A stretch of DNA of 64,000 bases, taken from assembly GCA_965153455.1 (NCBI GenBank), contig OZ234504.1, positions 9,796,001 through 9,860,000 of the forward strand. Direction: 5' to 3'. The notes beneath the pieces are model-generated. The model made no database searches. It saw nothing but the letters and a program-made list of their open reading frames with translations, and was not told where the DNA came from. Below, piece after piece: positions 21,681-35,018 of this stretch. A program made the position numbers and the translations under genes. The DNA is from Sphagnum compactum (Eukaryota > Bryophyta > Sphagnopsida > Sphagnales). Numbering within the stretch: position 1 is the first letter of the stretch; the number at the start of each line of letters is the position of its first letter.

Positions 21681-24600
21681 AAACAGGAACGTGGCATATA
21701 ACCCACTGGAGCAGGCATTTCCCCAGCGTAAAGTAAGGTAGCAAGTTCCAACGTGGTTTTTTTATTGGCTCTGCCCTTCAGGGTAGACACATTGTGATGG
21801 CCAGAAATGGGCCAAATTATGGTAAATTCCCTACATTCTAGGGTCGTGTGTAATCTACTACCATAGTACATGGACGGATTCAACACCAATTATCTGTAGA
21901 AATGTTGAAGAGTTCAAAATTTCTCTTATCAACTCAAGAACAATTTTTTTGTTGAAGGAAAATAGAGAATCTGTAAGAATATTCAAGAATCTTTTATATT
22001 TCAACATGTAATCTTCAAATTTGATCGACAAACATGTGTTGGAGCTGCCCTTGTACGTACTACAAGTATACAAACATTTTCTTGCATGGTATCCACTCGG
22101 GCTTCAACATGCTACCACCATGTGTTTCCAATTTAGTATGTTGAATATTTTATTGTCCTTATGCACGACATTCAAAGGGCAGAGCCATTATGCAATGAGT
22201 TGTTTGTTTGAATATCTGAAAGTTTTGTAAGTTATGTACTAATGGTGGTAGGTCTCTTCAATTGGTGAAAGCATCTTCCATGTGCTGCAGCTAGGTGCTT
22301 TCAAATACAAAGGGGAAAAAAAATCTTGACCTTGGAATGCTTTAAAAACAAGGCCATCACTTTGACATCATCTTTTCCAAGGTTCAAGATGAACATTGAT
22401 TAAGTCAATTGATTAGCATTGATTATTACTTACAATTATATTTATAAAAAATTGCTAAATGTGTACATGATTTATTCTGAAACTAAAAAGAATTCACAAC
22501 TTTGTACTTATATCATATCTTGTTGGATGTCAACATCCTATCAAGTAATGTTTCGAATTATGAGATCTACTTGAGTTAAGGTGAGTTAAATATTTCATTG
22601 CATATAATGTTTACCCCAGCTATGGTGAAGGTAACGTTTGCATGAGATGATGACTTTGTGAATGTAGTATTAGGGGAAATAATATTTACACGTGCGATGC
22701 TTATCGCTTATTCAAAGTTGGCTAAAGCTTAGAGACGGATTGTAAAATTTGTAACAACTTGTAGCAACTTGCAGTGTGATCACACAGAAGGTTGAGCAGA
22801 GAGCTCGTTGTAAATTGATGTTTTACTCATCTTTATTCTCTCATTGTTCTGTTGTTAATTTTCAACATATGTTAAATAAAGGTTAAAATTTCAAAATTTT
22901 GTTAATTTCCAATGTTTTAACTTCTGTCTGTTTTGAAAGCAATGAACCTGAATAAATTAAACAGATGCCTTAATTTATTCATCAGATGCACAAAAAATTG
23001 CACAGCAAAGGTTCTCATTCACATGTTTTGGCCTTCATACAATCCTCTTGCAAAAATAGTAGTCCTTTTTACATTTCGATTGATCAGACCTCACTCCTAT
23101 GCACCCAGCTGATCTTCTCTATCTGCTGATTATTCACACCCTGGTCAGTACTCTCCAGAAAGAACAATTGCCTTCCTAGCATCTTGCTCTCCCTCTCCCT
23201 CTGATAATCCTGCTTCCAGAACCACAACTATGCTTCACCTCTACGCAACAGGCGGTATGCACTACTTCTAGAACCTTCTGATTTTCAACCTCCACATCCA
23301 TTACCAGAGCAACCACCAGTGCCTCCAAAATTTAAACTATCATCAATGAAGCTGTCAAAACAGCAAAACTAGTGACACAACAGACTTCCAGTGAGCAACA
23401 TACATGCTCAATCCCTGACAGTCCAACAAACTACTCTATTTCCATCCAACCCAATGTTATCCAATAACTAATAGTTGTAATGAAGCCTCTTGTGCAATGA
23501 CTCAGCACATAGCCACAAACAAGAACTAGGACCATCAATATCTTGTGCTTCTGCTCATCCATTGTCTGTTATGAGAAACAAGAACCCAAGAGAGGAGGAA
23601 GAAACATCAAATTAATCCCCTCATCAAATTAATCTCCTCACATGTTAAATCACACATTTTCATTGATCAAACCTGCAAATTGGACCCTAGGCCTTTAGAC
23701 ACATCCACTGTAGCCCAGCAAAAAACATTTCTTTTAGTGTGAAGTGTTCAATTTGCTTCAAATTGGATAGAACTCATATAGAGATCAAACCTTTCATTTT
23801 CCAGCATGACATGAAATCTCCTCAATTTCAAATACAGGAAGGAGGTATGAAAAACTAAATGAAAGGCTTGCATTCCACAATTTGGCATATTCATATTGAA
23901 CACTGTAGTCTTTAATCTCCTAAATCTCTCCCTCAAGCACAGGTCTGAATATGCCAGGTTCTCTCTGTCCATTCAAGATTTGATGTTTACTGTATTCGCT
24001 AATCTGCACCAATAATTCATACCAGCTGAAACTGAAGCTATGTTATCAAATGCCCTATGCAGTAACAGTCTCAGCCAGTCATGACCCACACAATGCCCAA
24101 GGAGACAAGTAAAATACAAATTCCCAAACATAGTCAGCCGCAGTATCAGTGATTCAGATACAGGGAAAGAATTCAGATATGAGAGTGCAAATCAGTAGGA
24201 CAATACCTTTTCTTTACTTGAAGGAGCTGTGAATATGGGATGCATCTATAGAGAATCAGAGGGACTGCTTCAGACTAACAGTCAACTTCCCTGCCAGGTT
24301 TGATCATTGAGAGTTCCTTCTGATAGTGAACTCAAAACCAGACCAACCCTTGTAATATTTGCTGACTTCCACTGGCAAATATGGTTGATGACAGGTGCTG
24401 TAACAGTAGCGCCTTAATTGGTTTTTCCATTCCTACCCTGCACTTTCTTCCCCCATACCAGCCATTATGCACATGTCTAGGCATGCATGAAAACATCCTC
24501 TGCGGCTTATTATTACATGTCCTTTGGCCACTACTCTAGCTTTGTTCCCTTCACATTTATTCATCCATATAGTAGTACACTTCAAATGATTTGTTGAATA

Positions 24601-24929
24601 TTCCATAAACCAGTAGCATCTATGGACTGCTCATCCTTGGAATTAGTGCATGCTGTTGACAAGAACCTTGCATCACTCCTCCAAGCACAGACTGCAGACA
24701 CAGGAGACAAAGGAATTAGATAAAGACCACATGCCTAAGGTGGAAGCTAGGTAACCTACAGTGATCAATCTTCTATGCTCCATGAATGAAAAAATGCAAC
24801 GTCCGTCTTGAGGCATTTTGTGTGAAGGACACTATGCAAACAAAAAGGTGGGTTACAGAATCACTGACATGGTAAAAGCAACCGTTATTAACATCAGTTG
24901 ATTTGGGCTTAAACACTGAATTCATGTTG
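21681..24929. other. No gene seen; 3' flank of CTU2
   Basis: No frame with recognisable protein similarity. Base composition changes near 23000 to more mixed sequence resembling gene-flank DNA. The last few hundred bases before 24930 may hold the 3' untranslated region of CTU2. Confidence 0.5.
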
Positions 24930-27900
24930 CTAGGTCTGTGATTCAGCACCATCTTCTTCAATCAATAGGTCTTCAATCTGATGTCTGCAAGTAAACCCAA
25001 CCTCAATGTGTGATAGAATTGATGATTGCTGTTGACAGATAACACTTTACTGATCAGCATGAAACCTCCATCACATTATCCCTTTAAAACTGATAATAGA
25101 GAAAAAAAGAGGAGACAGCTGCCCAGAGTTAGCAGCTCAAAGCCCAGACAAGATAATGGCTTAATGTTGAATGTACATTCAGACATTGCAGGACAAAAAG
25201 GGCCTTCCAACAGCTGTGAGACAAAAGGATAGGATCTTACCTCATCCAACTGTACTTGTCTTTAAATTGTTTTTGAGCTCGCTCTCTCATGGATCCTGGC
25301 AACAACTCATATGTCTGAATTCCCTTTGTGTGTACATTGGGAAGAATCTGGAACCTACAACTCGCACAGCAAACTGTCTGGAAAGCAATTGATTGGTGTG
25401 TGAAAGAGTGGATCCCTCTATCAGAACCACCACAGTATTCTAAATCTTCCTCATCAATGTGCCTTCCATTTTCCTCCAAAGATACTCTATCAGTATCTGA
25501 GTTGCAATAGTCTAGCATATCCAATGGGGAACTGCAGACTGGACACAGTACTTCAGATCCTGAACTGCTGCTCATCTCTTTGTTGTTTATAGGAGTAATG
25601 TTAGTAGCTAGTAAATCTTTGCATCGACGATTTGCAAGGTATGTTGAAGGACATTCTGAGTAGTTGAAACTAAAGGGCATCAGTTTTGCAGCAGTACGGG
25701 CAATGGTATATTCCCTTGAAGCATTCTCTTCCTGCACATATTGACACTTCTTAGTAAGAAGCCAAATGATGGTGTCTCCACTGTCTCAATGCAATCTCCA
25801 CTGGTGTAACTTCCGCATGCATGTGGGAATTAATTACAAGATTCTCCAACATTTTCTTTCCTTTCCTCTGGCTACAGAGATTTTCTTGAAATGTATTCAT
25901 TCCTTCCATGATACACAGTGTTGCAGGAGAGTTACCTGAAGTGAAGTTACAAATGTGTGGGCCAGGTTGTTGATACTGCTTGATCTATCAGCCATAGTAG
26001 AGAGATTTCTAATAAAAACTGTATCCAGACTGCAGAACATATTCCCACCCTGTCAGATCAGTCATATATTACTAAAGCTCAGTAAATCTTGGACCCTCTG
26101 TCACATGAAGGTCATGAGCCATGATACTTTCAGAACAAGGAAGAGCCATGAAAAGCTCCACAATAACAATCATTCAGTCCAAAAGAGTAAGGGGATCACG
26201 CACTTGGCTGTGTGGCAATGCAAGACAAGTTCTCGACTGACGCAATCTCGCAGGGGAAGCACCACTGGAACAGGCCACCTAGAATCCAAATATTGAATGT
26301 CTGCAGGCAGAGAATATCCTTGCCCCTGCAAAGAATTAGTCCATAGTAAGCATTCCTGGTCCTGTGTTGTATCTTGGACAAGGTAAGTAAACTCTTCATC
26401 CTTCAATTACCACTCAAGCATGTTTTCAGGAACTACTGCTTCCTGATATTGAGCATATTGTCCTCCACAAATCACACATTTAGCGATCACAAAAAGCTTA
26501 TTGAGCTCATCACAAGGAGAGAGGGCATTCAGGCATATACTATATCACCTTAGCAGTTGCAGCTAAAACACGTGCTGCTATACGTGTGGTACAAAGACCT
26601 AACACAAGTTTGGTGTATCCATGTTCTTTGGCCACCTGCACAATCAGTTTTGCTCATGTGAATGCCACCTGATTCTCATAATTTAGGTCATGACCCACCC
26701 TCCAATAAAGAACAAGAGCATTCATGCTTCTGCAAACACTGGCATGTTCAGTTGCTCCATAATCACATACATGCTGAAATTGTGAAACTTTCATAAGGTC
26801 CCCCAATTCTTCAAGGGATCAGAAACAAATATATCTCAATGGTTTTTGAAAGACAAAAATGGAGCAATCTGAAAACACAGGTACAATTTAGGTTTCCTGA
26901 AGAATTCTGAAATACTGCAGGCAGGAATGCAAAGGAGGATTGCAGCAAAGTTTGCATTGGCTGAGCTACAGACCTGTTGCAGAACTTGCATGCGAAGATA
27001 CTCAATCAAATCCTCCCTTCCTGTCATATCCTGCACACTCTCCAACAAAGCTCTGAGCCTTTGTGACAGCCTTCTTGTCTCCTCATTCTCATTGACCATG
27101 CAGTTCCCTCTTATACTTGTAATCCCACATTCAGTGCCACCACTTGGACTCATGGCGGCTTCATTGTTCACCAACAGCAAGGACCCTGCTGCACTGTGAG
27201 CAGAAAGTAAAGGATTTTCCTTTCGATTGATTGCTGCAAGTTCTCCACCGAAATGCAAAGTTTCCATCGCTGTGGCAGCGTCACCAGCGGGACCACCATC
27301 TCTGACGTGAGCCTGTGAAATACTATTTCGAATACTTGCACAACACTCATTCTTGAATACATCTTGCAGTCGAGCAATGTGTAGAGTTTCTAGCCGTGGG
27401 CTTCCAGTGCAGACAATTGAACTGATTTTGTCTTCGACAAGCTGAGCATCAGCCGAAGAAACTTGCAACACGGCAGCTTCATTGACGAACACTACACCAA
27501 GACCAAAAACAGTAAGCCCACTGCGCTGATCCCTGGAGGCATCCTTGTCACTCTGCGCCTTTGACCTAATTTCTCGAAGAAACTCCAGCGCCACTCTGCA
27601 AAGACCAAACGGCGATTCAATCAGAAAGGGACACAAACCCACAAACAACAGCGATACTGTTTCTGGCAACAACACAAGGCTCCAGAACCTCATAAGAGAT
27701 CAGAGATGGATGATCTATAACCCTAATCAAGCCACTTGTTGAGCAACAAAACGGAACAAACCTAGAAGCTGGACCACCAGAAAAGGCAAGGAGAACGTTG
27801 TCGGATGGCGTAACGAGGGAATGATTGTTGATGGCAGTCTTGAATTTGGAGAGGAGACTGGCATGAAGACACCCAAGACACATGGGTTCCGACTGATTGG

Positions 27901-28039
27901 CCACAACCCGTGCAACGACTCCCTCCTTGCACTTGACGCAAAACACGAGCTGGCTACCAGTGGGCTTCTTCTGCGGGGCACAACAAGCTTCTTGGGAGCC
28001 GCAAGACGACGAGCCACATGTGGCCGAATCGCAAGCCAT
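24930..28039 (-). CDS. CTU2: Cytoplasmic tRNA 2-thiolation protein 2 (CTU2/NCS2), seven exons
   Basis: Exons 28039-27762, 27595-26974, 26635-26549, 26325-26204, 26029-25936, 25731-25241 and 24984-24930 join, all with GT-AG introns, to 582 residues plus stop. CTU2 partners CTU1 in adding sulphur from URM1 to the wobble uridine of cytosolic tRNAs for Lys, Glu and Gln. Evidence: zinc-type pairs CVKC (34-37) and CLGC (54-57); a PP-loop-like SGGPASR (87-93) split by intron 1; GYTKLVLGLCTTRIAARVLA; GQGYSLPADIQYLDSRWPVP; SSINNLAHTFVTSLQEENAS; CPVCSSPL and CCASC near the carboxyl end; and a final RHQIEDLLIEEDGAESQT. It is longer than the Arabidopsis protein, mainly in the region encoded by exon 2, which contains loops not seen in flowering plants. 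The small exons 3 to 5 and 7 are shown mainly by frame-keeping joins and family motifs. Confidence 0.93.
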
Positions 28040-28159
28040 GGCTTCAAAGCTTCACCTGTGTGCACAAAACCCCTGCACCGTAGCGCGCAGGACAGAAGAA
28101 GCAACAACAAACACAGCAGCACACCTGCTGTGCATTTCCTGTTGGACCCAATCAACAAA

Positions 28160-28470
28160 ACCCTAAACCTGGGCAGTTTTTTTTTTTCTTTTTCTTTTTC
28201 TCTGACGAAATTTCGTAACTTGGCGATTTTTTTAATCAAAATGGGAAAAAATCACGAAAATTTTGTGATTTTCAGGTGTTAGTTTCGCCATTTTTTGAAA
28301 TAAAAATAATTAAATTAGCCACATCTAGACCTTTGCACTTCCTAGGTCGCCATTTGCAGTAGCACTTATGTAAAGCTGCTACAGTCCACCTAGGACAGTT
28401 GCCATTTAATTTTAATCAATGCAGGAGATCCTCGCCAGTGGACCTACTTAACAAACTTGAAAAAGAAAAA
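28160..28470. repeat. Dispersed repeat, same family as 50935-51150
   Basis: AATAATTAAATTAGCCACAT followed by CTAGA at 28306 occurs also at 51032. Both continue with a CTTCCTAGGT-like word, CCACCTAGGA and CATTTAAT. The repeat lies in the 5' flank of CTU2, beginning about 120 bases above its ATG. Confidence 0.85.
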
Positions 28471-29043
28471 AAACCCTAAATCTGGGCCCTTAGGGTTAGG
28501 GTTTGAATTTAGGATACTGCAAATTTTTGCAAGAGACAGTTTCAGTAATCTCCTGTAAGCTACGTTTGTTTTTGGGTCGATTTTCGCCACTTGGCGACCA
28601 AATAAAAATCCAGCGCCACAAATACAAAGGATGTGCTAAAGTCGCCAGATTTGGAAGAAATCCCTTTTTTTTTTTCTGAAAAAGCAATGTTTAGGTTTCA
28701 AGTATAGGTATATATAAACCAGTTGGTGGACGGAGTCAGGCAGTTGGGGTAGCTTTTCCCTGACCCTATGAACTCAGTGACCCCAAGGTCATATATTAAG
28801 TGTAGGGGAACACCAAGCATTTCAAGGAGGACTTGCAGCCAAAACATTGTAATAACTCCAAATATTTGCAACAGTAGCCACACAATCATGGGTCCATTTA
28901 AGATTTTGAAATAGAAATTTTTTGAATATTAACCTACTAGGTTAAGATCAACAACCCCCTTGATCCCACATGAGGCAATCTCTTCGTCTCTCCCCAAATT
29001 TAAGAGAAGAACATTGCGACCAAGGCTCATAGTGCTATGTCTC
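28471..29043. other. No gene; telomere-like words
   Basis: AACCCTAAATCTGGGCCC then TTAGGGTTAGGGTTTG lies near 28476-28506. The remainder shows no gene. Confidence 0.5.
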
Positions 29044-30770
29044 CTTTTTTTTAAGTCTCCCTCTCTCTCTCTCTCTCTCTCTATGGTCACCTTGTCTCTT
29101 TCTCTCTTGTTCTACAACAATAAGGCACTAGGCTAAGCACCATCACATCAAGCGAGTTTTTCAGTGTCTTTAACAACATCAAATGACATTGTGTCAAAAT
29201 TATTTCTCTTCATGGCTACTATATCATATTTCCATCTTTCTCCACATCTCTCCGCATGCCTTTCTCTATGCCTATCTATGTCTCTCTATTTCTCCATATA
29301 TGTTTTCTTTCTCTATCCTAATTGTGTTTGTATGTCTACAAAAACCCAACATCGTCACATGAAAAGGACTCACAAGGGTTCATGAGTTCGACTAAGGCAA
29401 AAGGGCTTAAGCTTGGCTCTCTCAAGCTTTGCTTGCCTCCATTTCTTTTTGTTTATGTGTGTTAATGGGGATTGTTGTCCCATCGGTCTATTGTTGTAGT
29501 TTGATTGTCAGTGTCATTTTCATCATTCACGAAGACCATGAGTTATTGATCACTCTTTTTCCCTTACTTTCTATCTTTTTTTATATTTGTGTTTGCTACC
29601 GTTTGTTTTGTGTTCTTACAAGAAGGCGATGATTGTCATCATGTGAGTCAACATTTATGTCATGAAAACCACTTAAACTCAAAGTTGAAAGAACTTTGAC
29701 TATCCTAAGCTCTTTTTATCTATTTTTTTGTCTTTTCTTTTTTTTTACCTCTATAGACCTAGTGCCCCCATCATCAACATGTGCACCAACTTCTTTCATC
29801 CCATGACCTCTTGTATAAACTTTTTATGCAAAAACCTCTTTTCTTTTCTTTTTCTGTATGTGCTTCTTTTTTATCTTTATTCATTTTCTTTTTATATTTA
29901 GTTCTTTGACCCTCTTTCTTTTCTTCTTCTCCTTTTCTCTCTCTTTGTGTATTTTTTTATTTGTCCATCTTTGTTGACTCTCACTTCTCTCTATGCCCCA
30001 ACCTCTCTCTGACCTTTTCCTCTATCTATGTCTGAACTTTCTTTCTATCCCTCTCTCTTTTCTCTTTGTTCCAATTTCTCTCCATCCCTCTTTCTTATCT
30101 CTCAATGTCTTAATTTTTTTCTATCCCTATCTTTTTTTTCTTAATTTTTTTCTCTCTCTTTATCCCAAATTTTACTTTGTCCTTTTTTCTCTTTTTAACC
30201 TTTTCGTCTATTTGTGTCCCTATCTCTTCTTTCATTCATTGTCCCTTCTTTTTCTCTCTTCTAAATTTTAACAATTTTTCTCTCCCCTCTAAATCACCAA
30301 AGCTAATAGAACTCATCACAAACCTCCCATACCTTTCCGTCACTTTTCTTTGTATTTTTTTTCTTTGACTAACCATCCTTAATGCCATTAGAACCCACTA
30401 CAAATCCTTGCCTCTCCCATTTATTGTTATTGAATGGAAGGTTGTAACTTGGTTAGGACATGCTTAACAAGTTGCACTCTTACCTTTTTTTGTTCTCTAA
30501 CATTTATTTGTTGCATAAACACAATTCCAAAGCCAAACCCTTTATATCTTAAAGGATGGGTTCAAAAATCTACTCTAAAATTGTTGTGAAATCTTTCACC
30601 ATCAACCTCAATAGCAACAGTAAACCCTATGTCATTGAACTTAACTTTATCCTCCTTTTTAATTTTCCTTTGAGTTGTTTGCTTAGCTTGGGTAAATGTA
30701 CTTTCAACCCTTCTTTATGTTTTTTCCTTTTTTTCTTTTGTTTTCGATTCCTTAATTATATCGCCAACTT
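29044..30770. repeat. Pyrimidine-rich tract with CT microsatellite
   Basis: A (CT)n run lies at about 29059-29082, and from about 29700 to 30300 the plus strand is overwhelmingly C and T (CTCTTTC, TTTTTCTT words) with few purines. Open frames here are compositional artefacts. A short stretch at 29400-29640 is less biased but has no gene. Confidence 0.8.
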
Positions 30771-33700
30771 TTTTGTCCAATGCATTATGTTTCAACACTA
30801 CTAGATATTGGTATGATGTGACCATGTGTGAATTAAAATAATCCACTAATGGTTCCTTGCCTTTTTTTCCCTTGTTGGTGATCATGGTAAAAACAATGGG
30901 TTAGCTAATCTTATAACTTTTTAAAGTTTGACTTGGACCAGTTAAATCATTTGATTCAAGAGTAGGATCTTTCAAGTTCACCACCAATTGATTCTTTTCA
31001 TGGTTATTTTTTTTTCGGGGGGGTAGGATTCTTGAAAAACTCCCTTAGAACAAATATGTAAAAAAATTCAACCACTAGTTGAAGAGGTAATTTATCATCT
31101 GATCATTTTTTTACATTGTCACGCATGTTCCTGGTTTACATAACTTTCTATAATCCTCCTGCATCCTTGAACTTCAAAAAATGTAAAAAATAAGCAAGGT
31201 TATCCCTATCACATTAATAACACAATTTACAGTCAAACATTTTCGAAACATCACATGAACCTCACCTAGCCAAAACCCTAGCACTAGATTGTCGCCTTGC
31301 TTGAATTCCTATCTCATTTAAATTCTAAATGTGATCTAATGGATATTTTTGTTGTGTATACAAGTGTTTTAAGTTGTGATAAAAGGTATGGCATGTTTCC
31401 TAATTAACCTTTTTGCCCCAGCAACTTCTAGTCCTTCTACAAGGTGTATGTTGATTTTTGAATGACGTTTCTTGAACTAAAACCATTAACTACTTTTTAA
31501 AACATCATTCCAAAATGGATAGGTCCGGTTTGTGTGATTTCAGCAAACTTTGATTTCAATTATTGAAAGGTGACAAATAAATTAACCTTTTGCATGTTTT
31601 AAACCCAAATGGTTAATGTTTCATCTTCTTGTTATGACATTAACACACCTTAAGGGCCCATTTTTCCTTCTTATGGTTGTACCATTGAAGTGATCTGAAA
31701 GTGAGGTCAATTTGATGTTATAATATTTGCTAGCCTTCTTTAAATGTGTGTCCCCTCTCCGCTACATCCATGGCATCTTCTAGTTGCTAATTTGTCCACC
31801 CGCTTTGTTTAAATGCATCAAGTTGTATATTAATTTTAATTGAACTTTGTATTGTTATTGTGATAAAATAACATTGATGTTGTGGTTGGTTGCAAATGTT
31901 GATTCACCTCTGTTGTCGAGGTAGTAGGTTAGGGATGTTGGTTTTCTTGGTCTTCACAATTGGTACTTAAAACCCCAGTCCATTACTATCTTGGCACATT
32001 GAAATGTGTTGGAAAGCAATCTACTAGTAATGCAACCTTGGTAGATCGCTATAGGGCCTCCTCTCACATAGGCAAATTCATTTCAACCTACTCCTCTTAG
32101 ACCCAATTGTTAAACATTTAAAGGTCTTTATTTAGGTCCTACAAGAAGCACGAATTGGTGTTTCTTATATAAAGACCAAGATATCAAAAAATATGTTAGA
32201 TATAAATAATGTTGAAGTGCATAAGTTTTCACCTCCTCATAAGAAACAAGTAAATCATAAAAAGGTGACATTAATTGTGCATGCGCAAGCAATGGGAATG
32301 TATCTCAAGGTGCATTATGATGGAAGAAAAGGAAATCTACAACCCATGCTACTACTAAAATGTGATGGCATTTATAAAATGATGATTACTGAACCTAACG
32401 ATAATAGAGGTAGTTTGAATGTTTGATTGTGTATTCTTGTACTAACTTTGGTATGCCAATTAAATCTTTTTTTTTAAATACAATTTCCACATCTTTAAGC
32501 TTTTCTACTTTTTCTTTGATTGTAAATGTGATGAGAATTATTTTTACATCCTCCTTAATCTCAAGCGTAACAAGGACTTCTATCTTGACCTCCGTTGCAT
32601 CAAAATTTACTTCTATTTCTTTCTTGATTTCACTTGTAGCCAAATTTACTTCTAATCCCTTATTGATCCGAAATTGTACTTTCTTTAAAAAATATTGAAA
32701 CTTTTGCAACTAATTTCTTATTTGATGTGACATACTTAATTTACAAGCTTTTACTTTAGGATTACAAAGTTATGTGAGGTTTGCCCTTGCCTTGTTCCTT
32801 CATGATTTTTGGTGGGAAAATGCACTATATGATTTGTCGTGGGAAAGTGCTTAATGGATTTACTTGGTTGTTGTTTCAATGGTATCCAAAATTGTCTTAT
32901 TGTTTTAATTGAATTGTATCTCATTTCGGTGTTTATTCTAAAATAGAGCAATTTGTTTATTTTTATGTGCACAAACAATTAAATTTGGGGTTCATGTATG
33001 TTTTTTTTTGTTCACCAAGGGATTGATCTCCAAACACTTGTCTATATTTTTTTGTGCATGAAGCTTCAAATTCATCAATTGGTTACTATTGTTATAATGA
33101 TGTTACTAAAACATCACTATTGTTAAATGTTGCCTTGGACCCCTATTACCAAACAAAAAATTGCATAGAAGCAATCCTAAATATGTGTTCCAAAATGCTA
33201 CCTCACAAAATTTGGTTGTCTTGTCCTTTATTCTCAAACACTTAATTTCCCAAAGGCATTTTACATTTTTAAAATTTCAAAACACAAGATTCATGGTTGA
33301 ACATTTGGTCATAGGTGTCTTTTTTAAAGATAATCAACATAAGACAAAATTGACAACGTTGTTGGAATTTTCTAAATTGGTGTTCAGTCATTGACCAACA
33401 ATCAGTGATGGGCTATTTTGTCCTAGTTGTTGATTCCTTTGTTAGGGCAAACATTCAATTCAACGATGATTAGAGTATTTGCATGTCAACTTTCTCACAA
33501 AGGAACCATACTTTTTTTATGGATATGAATTTGTCAAAGGAGCTTGTTCATCCCTTGTGCTTCATTGGAATTGATGGGGTCTAACTTTCACCATTACTTC
33601 CATCACACATTACAAGCCATATATTTGAGGTAAAGATTAGTTTCACTACGCAAATAAATATGCTTCATGCTGATGTGTGGGATTAATATTGCATTCGAGA

Positions 33701-33950
33701 TGTGTGGGATTGAACTACCTTGGAATGAACAAGTATAGGAATGAACTCTACAAAAGCAGAGCTAGTATATGGTTGCATGCCCCACCTAGGAAAATGCCTC
33801 TTAAGAGTGCTTGAATAGGACTGCTATATAGTTATGTACACCCACCCTTAGTGGATAGTCATGGCAGTTTGTCACTGCTAATTTGTGATGAAGACGATGG
33901 TCTAACAACTATGCGAGCAACTCTCATAGTTTATGAACACACTTGATTGT
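30771..33950. other. No gene supported
   Basis: AT-rich. Open frames at 32193-32426 (plus) and 32709-32395 (minus) have no recognisable domain; the latter is rich in repeated EIKE/EVKIE-like words. The region may hold worn transposon sequence, but no reverse transcriptase, integrase or transposase motif could be read. Confidence 0.4.
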
Positions 33951-34844
33951 TATGTAATTACTTTCGAAGTGTCATTGCTGAGATTTCTCTACAATCTCAT
34001 ACTTTTACTTTGGAATGGGCAACTGTAGTACAAGTTAGGTGGCTCACTTACAGTTTGCTTGTCATGCCAAGGGCTGCCAGCTGGTGTTTAAAATTTTGGA
34101 GCGGGCCTGACTTTGGTTTGGAATCTGGATGTTGTTCTGCTTTTTCTCTTTCTTTTGTGTTTTCTTCTTTCCCTTGGTTTCTTTGTGTTTACTCCTCTCT
34201 TTTTTGTTCTTTTCCTCTTTCTTCTTCTGTTTCTCTTCTTTCTCCTTGATTTCCTTGATTTTCTCCTTCTCTTTTACACTTTAGCATCATGGTTGAATCT
34301 CCTTCTCTTTTGCAGTTTGCATTGCAGTTGAATCTCCTTCTCTTCTACACTTTTGCATCATGGTTGAATCTTCCCATTACCATTACCATCATCAGGCTTG
34401 TGACAAAAAACTCAGCACATTGGTTGATGTATGACGTTGACATCCACCCACTGCCAAGAGTGAGCTGCTGATGAGGCTGATGAAGTTTCATCAATTGGGG
34501 ATATTGTGCTAGCTGGTCAATACCATGCATGTTGTCACAAGTCTCTGAACATGCATGCAATTGTTGGTGCTGTTGTTCCAAACCATCCCTCATCCCAGAG
34601 ATCCTTTTTCCCCCTGTACATTAGAAGTTGGATCCAAAATCACAATAACCTCATTATCAAAATCTCTCAGTTTTACTTAGGTTATGTAAAATTGAAGTGC
34701 TATATACTTATGAAAAAGATTAGCACCCTTAGATTCATGCATGCATCCATGCATCCATGCAGTAGCATCATGCCTTGGTTCATCTAGAGCAAGAAGATGA
34801 TATCCTCATCTTCCACATCCCTGGCTTTCTGAGCTTGAGTCACA
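33951..34844. other. No gene; C/T-rich block with short direct repeats
   Basis: At 34130-34370 the plus strand is C/T-rich, and GTTGAATCTCCTTCTCTT occurs twice (near 34290 and 34328) with a third partial copy. CATGCATCCATGCATCCATG occurs at 34738-34760. Confidence 0.5.
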
Positions 34845-35018
34845 TTTTGATGATGGTCTAGGTCTAAGCAATTTGACCACAAAGTTCAGAGTGATTCACA
34901 AGAACCTGCAGCAGATTGAAGATATAAAAGCAAAAGCTGCAGACACTGGGGTTGTTCTGACTGCATATCAGTCAGAGAAGCAGGGACAGGAGAAAATCTC
35001 TTACAAGAAGAGCTGAAA
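34845..35018 (+). pseudogene. Possible coiled-coil coding fragment
   Basis: One frame reads DDGLGLSNLTTKFRVIHKNL then QQIEDIKAKAADTGVVLTAY and ends at a stop after QEKISYKKS. The pattern KxRxIxKxLxQIExLKxK followed by L-x3-Q resembles short basic helical tails of RNA-binding or translation-associated proteins, but the fragment is too short to assign. No flanking exons were found. Confidence 0.25.

Noticed and set aside
29993-30368. Plus-strand open frames rich in F, L, S, Y
   Set aside because: Low-complexity pyrimidine tract; codon composition is forced by base composition.
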